From: Maribacter sp.
GTDB taxonomy: Bacteria; Bacteroidota; Bacteroidia; Flavobacteriales; Flavobacteriaceae
Length of the DNA stretch: 11,589 nucleotides
Direction of reading: 5' to 3'
Assembly (NCBI GenBank): GCA_003232155.1
Contig: QILY01000025.1
Span: 1 to 11,589, forward strand
This document shows, piece after piece, positions 6,687 through 11,589 of the stretch; the first letter of the stretch is position 1, and every line of letters starts with the position of its first letter. Under the pieces are notes generated by a model. It saw only the letters and a program-made list of their open reading frames with translations. It did not search any database and was not told where the DNA came from. The translations under genes and the position numbers were made by a program.

Positions 6687-7269
6687 TAAAGTTTTTGTCA
6701 ATGAGTTGCCCCTCATTTTAACAAATAAACTCTCCGAAACGGCAAACGGCGATTATTTTTTATTAAATGGTAATGCAATTCAAGAGGCAATCGATGCCTT
6801 GAGAAAGAAGAAGTTGAAAGAGGCTTACATTTATCACCCTAACCACGAAGAAATCCTTAAAAAATTTACAAATAAAATTCCCTTGGAAGTTGCAGCAGGA
6901 GGTGTGGTGACGAATAAAAAAGGAAAAGTGCTTTTTATCTACAGGAATGATAAATGGGATTTACCCAAAGGGAAATTAGACGAAAGCGAAACCATAGAAG
7001 AATGTGCCCTACGGGAAGTAGAAGAAGAAACAGGCGTAAAGAAACTTAAAATCGAAAACGTTTTACAAACTACCTATCACGTTTTTAAACGAAACGGAAC
7101 CTATAAGCTAAAGGAAGTACATTGGTACGCCATGAAAACTTCATATAAAGGAAAGCTCAAAGGGCAAAAAAACGAAGGTATTGAAAAGGTAAAATGGAAA
7201 GGTCCTAAAAAAATACAGAAAGCATTGCAAAATTCTTATATCAATATTAAAATTTTATTTGAAGATTAG
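6682..7269 (+). CDS. Nudix hydrolase
   Basis: Hydrolyses a nucleoside diphosphate linked to another moiety; the substrate cannot be read from the sequence. The protein is 195 residues. An N-terminal domain of about 65 residues (MYKVFVNELPLILTNKL..., ending in YHPNHEEILKKF) precedes the Nudix fold (AAGGVVTNKKGKVLFIYRNDKWDLPKGKL). The Nudix box is perfect: G97-x5-E103-x7-R111-E112-V113-x-E115-E116-x-G118-V119, with E115 and E116 as probable metal ligands. In-frame ATGs at 6673 and 6676 and a GTG at 6655 also exist; 6682 gives MYKVFVNE, the most family-like start, and leaves 7 bp to the divergent pyrE start. Any promoter must lie within pyrE coding sequence. The stop overlaps the stop of the M14 peptidase gene. 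Confidence 0.92.
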   Translation: MYKVFVNELPLILTNKLSETANGDYFLLNGNAIQEAIDALRKKKLKEAYIYHPNHEEILKKFTNKIPLEVAAGGVVTNKKGKVLFIYRNDKWDLPKGKLDESETIEECALREVEEETGVKKLKIENVLQTTYHVFKRNGTYKLKEVHWYAMKTSYKGKLKGQKNEGIEKVKWKGPKKIQKALQNSYINIKILFED

Positions 7270-9041
7270 TTCGTAAGGGACTCTAAATCAATACTCGAAT
7301 TTTTTAATACGCGATATACCGGATAATGTAAATGAGCCGGTTCATAATATTTTGAGCGTTTGTAAATCCAGTCTAACTGTTCGTACCAATTGTTGGCGAA
7401 GATAGTATCCGTTTCTTTTTTTTGTAGAAACCCTTCTCTTAATGAGGTATCTTTTTTTAGAATTTTAAGAGCTATATCTTCAAATACATAAGGCGAAAAA
7501 CTTTCTTTTTGTTGAAGGATAACATCGAAAAAATTCCAATTAAAAAACGAATCGGTTGCCTGTGGTTCTAATGTTTCAATAAGATAACGTATGCCAATTT
7601 GGTCAGTAGGTATAACTAGATCGCCTTCTGAAAAAGATATTTTTTTTGAATTTCTTATGATTTGGGTATTATAATGCGAATAATGACCTTCGTAAGCATT
7701 CTTTCGAGTTTTATAATCACCAATAGTATATGATTCAACACTTAAAACAGTATCATTTATAAAAGTTGAATACTTGATTTTATTTAGTTCTAAAAGTGCT
7801 ATTGCTTTAGACCATCCTTTTTTAATAATGTAGGCTTTTGGTATTTCAACCGAATCTGAAGGGATGAAATAATTTTGATAATCTATGGCTTTGGTAAAAG
7901 GCCTATTACGGTCATATTTCAATCTAGGCAAACCAGTAATTTCACTTAATATAGTATCGGCTTCAAAACCTTTAAAATTGATTGTTGATGATTTAATGGT
8001 ATCAATTTGCCAGGTTACTGGGTAATGTTTCCAATCTAAATGCCTTGACCTCGCATTTTCTCTTAGTTGCTTTATTTTTTCACCATCTTTTTCAGCAATA
8101 TCGATCATTTTATGCATTAGGTGATATGTGCCCTCTACTCTTTGCTTGTAAGGTTTCAACATATGTGTTTCTACCATCATGCCCAGCGTATTCCAAAGTG
8201 TGGTATAACCGGTTGAGTATCTTGGGTAATCCATAAATTGGGAAAAACCTTTTTCAGGTACTTCATTGAAAACGTTCACATAGGGTGTTATATCCCATTT
8301 AGCATCAGAAAGTGATTTTTCAAGAGCGGGCATCATTTGGGTATGAAGATAATTTCCAAGTTCACCTCCTAATTTATCATGCTGTGTGAAAAGGTGGGTA
8401 AGTGTGTATTGATAATCCGCACCATTGCTCACATGGTTATCAATAAAAATATCAGGATTTACCAAGTGGAATATCTCAGCAAAAGTTCTTGCATTTTTTG
8501 TGTCAGATTTGATAAAATCCCTATTGAGGTCATAGTTTAGGGCATTGCCTCTAAAGCCATATTCAATTGGACCGTTCTGATTGGCTCTTGTGCTCGTGTT
8601 TCTGTTCAATGCGCCACCAATATTGTATACGGGAATGGTAACTAAAACGGTATTTTCAGGGGCTTTAATTTTACCAATGGCCAAATCACGATATAAGACC
8701 ATAGTGGCATCAATACCATCGCTCTCGCCCGGATGAATTCCATTATTGATTAGTATAATGGTTTTGTTTTCACCTATTTTTTGAAAATTAAAATTTCCAT
8801 CACGATTAAAAGTAACCATGTGCAATGGATTACCACTGTCAGTTTTGCCCCTAGTCTGAATATTTATTTCTGGAAATTCTTTGGCCAGATGCATGTAAAA
8901 TTCAATCACCTGTTCATAGGTGGCAGTTTCTTGACCCTTAGTAAGTTCAAAGTGGGTAGGGTAATCTACCGCTTTGTCTTCTTGTTTCGTTTCACAAGAA
9001 GTGAACAACAAAATAAGTACTGATATGAACAAAAACCGCAT
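7266..9041 (-). CDS. M14-family zinc carboxypeptidase-like lipoprotein
   Basis: The 591-residue product starts with a lipoprotein signal (MRFLFISVLILLFTSC), with Cys16 as the probable lipidated residue after a Bacteroidota-style lipobox. The M14 catalytic domain spans about residues 40-320: GIHPGE gives zinc ligands H103 and E106, DNH gives H203, YDLNRDF supplies N173 and R174 in the substrate-binding position, and MMVETH puts E291 in the catalytic glutamate position. All the active-site residues are present, so an active enzyme is likely. Residues about 330-591 have no motif I recognise and may be a family-specific accessory domain. It would act at the cell envelope, trimming peptides or peptidoglycan stems; the substrate is not known. 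It follows the response regulator gene by 68 bp on the same strand and ends tail-to-tail with the Nudix gene, the stops overlapping by 4 bp. Confidence 0.9.
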   Translation of the reverse strand: MRFLFISVLILLFTSCETKQEDKAVDYPTHFELTKGQETATYEQVIEFYMHLAKEFPEINIQTRGKTDSGNPLHMVTFNRDGNFNFQKIGENKTIILINNGIHPGESDGIDATMVLYRDLAIGKIKAPENTVLVTIPVYNIGGALNRNTSTRANQNGPIEYGFRGNALNYDLNRDFIKSDTKNARTFAEIFHLVNPDIFIDNHVSNGADYQYTLTHLFTQHDKLGGELGNYLHTQMMPALEKSLSDAKWDITPYVNVFNEVPEKGFSQFMDYPRYSTGYTTLWNTLGMMVETHMLKPYKQRVEGTYHLMHKMIDIAEKDGEKIKQLRENARSRHLDWKHYPVTWQIDTIKSSTINFKGFEADTILSEITGLPRLKYDRNRPFTKAIDYQNYFIPSDSVEIPKAYIIKKGWSKAIALLELNKIKYSTFINDTVLSVESYTIGDYKTRKNAYEGHYSHYNTQIIRNSKKISFSEGDLVIPTDQIGIRYLIETLEPQATDSFFNWNFFDVILQQKESFSPYVFEDIALKILKKDTSLREGFLQKKETDTIFANNWYEQLDWIYKRSKYYEPAHLHYPVYRVLKNSSIDLESLTN

Positions 9042-9063
9042 CTATATTATAGTATCAAATTTC

Positions 9064-9078
9064 TACAATTGAATTGTA
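9064..9078. repeat. Perfect inverted repeat upstream of the M14 lipoprotein gene
   Basis: TACAATT-G-AATTGTA has 7-bp perfect arms around a single base. It lies in the 68-bp gap between the response regulator stop and the M14 start, 22 bp before the ATG. A one-base loop makes an RNA hairpin poor, so a dimeric protein binding site is the more natural reading. AT-rich DNA can give such repeats by chance. Confidence 0.4.
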
Positions 9079-9109
9079 AAATTAAGCAAAATTCATAGTT
9101 AGTTTACTT

Positions 9110-9514
9110 CTATGCGACTTTAGTTATTTCAGTGATATCTTTTCTAGAAATAGGTTTGTTGTTATACGTAATAGTATGACCTGTTTTTGAATTGTACAAT
9201 TCCCAATTTTCTTTATCAAAAGAATCAATTGATGAGGTGATGATATTAATGCGTATTGTATTTTCAAGGGGCAAAGTGATAAACTCTTCTAAAAACTGCC
9301 AACCGTCCATAATAGGCATGTTTATATCTAAGAAAATAATATCAGGTAATGATCGGTTTTCTTCTATATTCCTTTTAATACAATCAATTGCTAATTTTCC
9401 GTTATCAAAAGTGTTTACAGAATTACACACTTCAATAGAGCTCAACAATTTTCGTATTCCGAATACGGTTATCGGATCATCGTCTATTATATATATTGAT
9501 TTAATTTTCTTCAT
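9110..9514 (-). CDS. Single-domain response regulator (CheY-like receiver)
   Basis: A 134-residue receiver domain with no output domain. The acidic cluster IIDDDP (D11-D13), the phosphoacceptor D63 in IIFLDINMPIMDGW, the Thr/Ser switch (T93/S94 in IITSS) and the conserved Lys-Pro pair (K120-P121) are all present, so it should be phosphorylated. The frame remains open to 9559, but the ATG at 9514 gives MKKIKSIYIIDDDP, the normal start. Its start overlaps the end of the histidine kinase gene by 14 bp, making the kinase its obvious partner. Output must be through protein-protein contact or a phosphorelay, since no DNA-binding or enzymatic domain is attached. The M14 lipoprotein gene follows on the same strand. 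Confidence 0.93.
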   Translation of the reverse strand: MKKIKSIYIIDDDPITVFGIRKLLSSIEVCNSVNTFDNGKLAIDCIKRNIEENRSLPDIIFLDINMPIMDGWQFLEEFITLPLENTIRINIITSSIDSFDKENWELYNSKTGHTITYNNKPISRKDITEITKVA

Positions 9515-11351
9515 TGAAAAATACTTTAAATGTAGTACCCTTGTTGACCTCACTGTCAACAGTTACTTTTCCGTTCATGGCCTCAATTTGATTTTTGGTA
9601 ATATACAAGCCTATTCCCCTAGCATCCTTATTATTATGAAAGGTTTTGTACATTCCGAATATTTTGCCTCCATATTTTTCTATGTCTATTCCGATACCAT
9701 TGTCTTTTACAGTTAGCACGGTATATTTGTTTTCAACATGAGTGTTTAACTCAATTGTAGGTGTTCTGTTTTCTGATCTATATTTAATTGAATTTGTAAT
9801 GAAATTTGTCAATATACTCTCTAGATAAGAAGGTACAGCATTGATTTTTGTCTTAAGAGGAATATTATTTATGATATTGACCTTATTTACTTTTAAGAAT
9901 ACCGATAAATTCTGCTGCACTTTTGTTAGGGCTGTATGTATAAAAATCTCTTTCTTTTTTAGATCGGTGTTTGTATTTATATCTACAACCTCATTAAGGT
10001 TTTCTAATGTATCAAGAAGGTTATTAGAAGAGTTAAGCAACATTTGTATTATTCTTTCTTTTTCTTCCTTATCCTTTTCATGAATCAAAAAGTCTATCAG
10101 CATTGAAAAATTGGCAGAGTGCGATCTTAAATTGTGAGATATGATATGGGCAAAATTGATTAGTTTTTCATTCTGTAATGAAGTTACATCTATCAGATTT
10201 CTTAACTCATGTTCTTTTTGTTTTAGATCTGAAATGTCCATATTAATGCCTACAAGACCGTAAGCTCTGCCATTACTGCCAACTAATGGTATTTTTGAAG
10301 TCAAAAAAGTAGTTGCGCCCCCATCTTTCATGGTATACTGATTTTCTTTACCTATGACAGGTTTAAGGTCTTGCATTACAATGAGGTCTTCTTTTCTTAG
10401 TTTTGTCGCCGTTTCTTTATCGTAAAACTCATAATCATCTTTGCCTAGTAATTCATCCTCATTGCTTAGGCCATTAAATTGTATTTCTGCTTTATTGACC
10501 AAAATCCTTTTTGAATCAAGGTCTTTGATATAAATATTCAGCGGCAGATTGTCAATTAATGTTCTTAAAAGATATTCATTCTCTTTTGTTTTTATTTCTT
10601 TTAGAGTAAGCTCGTTTATATTTTGAATTGTGCCGATTATACTTGTAAACTCACCATTTGTGTAAATGGGTTTGCCTGAATTGATTACCCATATTTCATT
10701 ACCTTTTGTAGTAACTAATTGTACCTTTTCACTCCAAGGTGTTTCTTCTTTTATTGCTTTAATAAAGGTCATTGAAATTGTATTTCTACTATATCCGTTT
10801 TTGTAGAAATCATTGGCTTCACTTGTAGTTGGGTTATAGTCTGACTGAACTTCGTGTATGATTTTTGTTCTATCGTCCCATTTCATTTCATCTGTTATCA
10901 AATCATACTCCCAAGTGCCTATATTGGCTATTTCTGATTTTTCACCTAGAAGGGTTTCTAATTTTGTTAACCGTAATTCATTAAGAGTTTTTTGCGTGAT
11001 ATCTTCTGAATTTATGATAACACCTATAATATTTTCATTCTCATCATACCACGGAATAGATATCCATTCAAACCATTTTTTTTCTCCAGTAGTAGAGGTA
11101 TACTTATCAACGCTCGGTTTGTCAGAAATACCTTTTAAACAATTTTCGATCCCTTTTTTTCCTTGAGCGCTTAGGTTATTGAAAAGGTCATTGATAGTTC
11201 TGCCAAAAACATAGTCTTCAGAAAATTCGAATATACTTAACCACAAATCAGAAGCATGTACAACTTCTAATCGCGTATTCACAAAAGCAATAGCTTTAGG
11301 CAATTGTTTTATGAGGTAATTACGGGGGATTATTTTATTCTTCATCAACAT
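9501..11351 (-). CDS. Soluble PAS-domain sensor histidine kinase
   Basis: A 616-residue cytoplasmic kinase with no membrane segment or signal peptide. Three PAS domains can be drawn: about 15-120 (ending WFEWISIPWYDENENIIGVIINSEDITQ), about 140-247 (IANIGTWEYDL... to TIQNINE) and about 260-377 (LIDNLPLNIYIKDLDSKRILVNKAE... to GINMDIS). The H-box ISHNLRSH places the phosphoacceptor at H406. The ATP-binding domain (about 500-616) has the N box (N516, N520 in ILTNFITNSIKY), G1 DNGIGID (550-556), an F-box region KIFGMYKTFH and G2 ARGIGL (577-582). The gene may start at the ATG at 11351 or the one two codons later at 11345. The 3' end overlaps the response regulator. The signal is unknown; PAS domains in this arrangement commonly sense redox, light or small ligands, but no cofactor residue is evident. 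Confidence 0.93.
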   Translation of the reverse strand: MLMKNKIIPRNYLIKQLPKAIAFVNTRLEVVHASDLWLSIFEFSEDYVFGRTINDLFNNLSAQGKKGIENCLKGISDKPSVDKYTSTTGEKKWFEWISIPWYDENENIIGVIINSEDITQKTLNELRLTKLETLLGEKSEIANIGTWEYDLITDEMKWDDRTKIIHEVQSDYNPTTSEANDFYKNGYSRNTISMTFIKAIKEETPWSEKVQLVTTKGNEIWVINSGKPIYTNGEFTSIIGTIQNINELTLKEIKTKENEYLLRTLIDNLPLNIYIKDLDSKRILVNKAEIQFNGLSNEDELLGKDDYEFYDKETATKLRKEDLIVMQDLKPVIGKENQYTMKDGGATTFLTSKIPLVGSNGRAYGLVGINMDISDLKQKEHELRNLIDVTSLQNEKLINFAHIISHNLRSHSANFSMLIDFLIHEKDKEEKERIIQMLLNSSNNLLDTLENLNEVVDINTNTDLKKKEIFIHTALTKVQQNLSVFLKVNKVNIINNIPLKTKINAVPSYLESILTNFITNSIKYRSENRTPTIELNTHVENKYTVLTVKDNGIGIDIEKYGGKIFGMYKTFHNNKDARGIGLYITKNQIEAMNGKVTVDSEVNKGTTFKVFFNEEN

Positions 11352-11432
11352 ATTGTTGTATTTTCCTACTAAAATATATTTATATTCTTGCTTATTATAA
11401 AATTTGTTGTGAATAGATGAAATCTAGTGGTA

Positions 11433-11450
11433 TATATAAAGGTTTATATA
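11433..11450. repeat. Perfect inverted repeat upstream of the histidine kinase gene
   Basis: TATATAAA-GG-TTTATATA has 8-bp perfect arms with a 2-base centre, 82 bp upstream of the kinase start. GG pairs recur at 11429, 11441 and 11451, so the two AT-rich arms are flanked by GG at near helical-turn spacing. It could be an operator or simply part of an AT-rich upstream region. Apart from this, 11352-11551 holds no gene I can support; TATATTTT (minus strand, 11378-11371) is a one-mismatch -7 box candidate for the kinase. Confidence 0.35.
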
Positions 11451-11551
11451 GGTAAAAAGGTAGTGGAAGCAATAAATAATGGTGTATTTTCTTATATTAC
11501 CTTAAATCTGCAAGTGTTTTCTACTACAAAGCCAAACTGCACGCCATTGTT

Positions 11552-11583
11552 GAGAACCTGCCTTTGCCGGCAGGCAGGTGCTC
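11552..11583. repeat. GC-rich palindromic element, probable dispersed repeat
   Basis: ACCTGCCT (11556-11563) pairs perfectly with AGGCAGGT (11572-11579), and the outer GAG/CTC extends the stem to 12 bp with one mismatch; the loop contains the palindrome GCCGGC. Its GC content is strikingly above that of the surrounding DNA. It is followed by A6 on the plus strand, meaning a T6 run precedes it on the minus strand, so it does not have the stem-then-T-tract order of an intrinsic terminator in either direction. From memory, CCTGCCTGCCGGC-type palindromes recur between genes in Bacteroidota genomes; only one copy is in this window. Confidence 0.55.
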
Positions 11584-11589
11584 AAAAAA

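Noticed and set aside
6675..6716. 14-residue N-terminal extension of PyrE
   Set aside because: It would overlap the divergent Nudix coding sequence and adds residues not expected in PyrE.
9515..9559. 15-residue N-terminal extension of the response regulator
   Set aside because: The receiver fold begins at the internal ATG (MKKIKSIYIIDDD); the extension lies inside the kinase ATPase domain.
9192..9716. Plus-strand open frame of 174 codons opposite the response regulator and kinase
   Set aside because: It lies opposite two clearly real, overlapping genes and shows no motif; its openness reflects the AT-rich antisense frame.
11352..11551. Small gene or RNA gene in the right-hand non-coding stretch
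   Set aside because: Only very short open frames with no motif are present, and no tRNA-like cloverleaf could be drawn.
11552..11589. Intrinsic terminator at the right edge
   Set aside because: The hairpin is strong, but it is followed by A6 rather than T on the plus strand, and on the minus strand the T6 precedes the stem.
1..11589. Defence, phage or mobile-element system
   Set aside because: No transposase, integrase, recombinase, nuclease, toxin or repeat array is encoded; all genes are core metabolism, quality control or ordinary signalling.

Overview
The window looks like chromosomal core sequence from a member of the Bacteroidota, most likely a marine-type Flavobacteriaceae. The evidence is the strong AT-richness, FtsH, PyrE, BirA and RsfS proteins of the Bacteroidota type, sparse Shine-Dalgarno sequences, matches to the TAnnTTTG -7 promoter box of this phylum, and a conserved-looking order of housekeeping genes. 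No phage, insertion sequence, CRISPR array, tRNA or rRNA is visible, and nothing stands out as a horizontally acquired island.

Positions 1-4775 hold one tightly packed minus-strand cluster. In transcription order it is rsfS (ribosome silencing factor), ftsH (membrane AAA+ metalloprotease), a LUD-domain protein of unknown role, cdsA (CDP-diacylglycerol synthase), psd (phosphatidylserine decarboxylase) and an acyl-CoA-binding-protein homologue cut by the window edge. The lud/cdsA, cdsA/psd and psd/ACBP junctions have spacings of a base or so or overlap, which implies translational coupling. The cluster joins two steps of phosphatidylethanolamine synthesis to membrane protein quality control and ribosome control.

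Positions 4776-7269 alternate in strand. birA (biotin-protein ligase, no DNA-binding domain) is divergent from rsfS. pyrE and an SRPBCC-fold protein form a minus-strand pair. A Nudix hydrolase is divergent from pyrE with only 7 bp between the proposed start codons.

Positions 7266-11351 are again minus strand. A hybrid-free, soluble, three-PAS histidine kinase overlaps a single-domain response regulator, followed after 68 bp by a large predicted lipoprotein of the M14 zinc carboxypeptidase family whose stop overlaps that of the Nudix gene. Positions 11352-11589 are non-coding, with an AT-rich inverted repeat and a GC-rich palindrome of dispersed-repeat type.

Several starts are placed downstream of the longest open frame (psd 885, cdsA 1696, birA 4868, pyrE 6674, Nudix 6682, response regulator 9514), because the longer versions begin at non-ATG codons or carry N-terminal extensions that overlap a neighbour and do not fit the family. 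I see no convincing new multi-gene system; the points of interest are gene-boundary architecture, unusual residues and unexplained inverted repeats.
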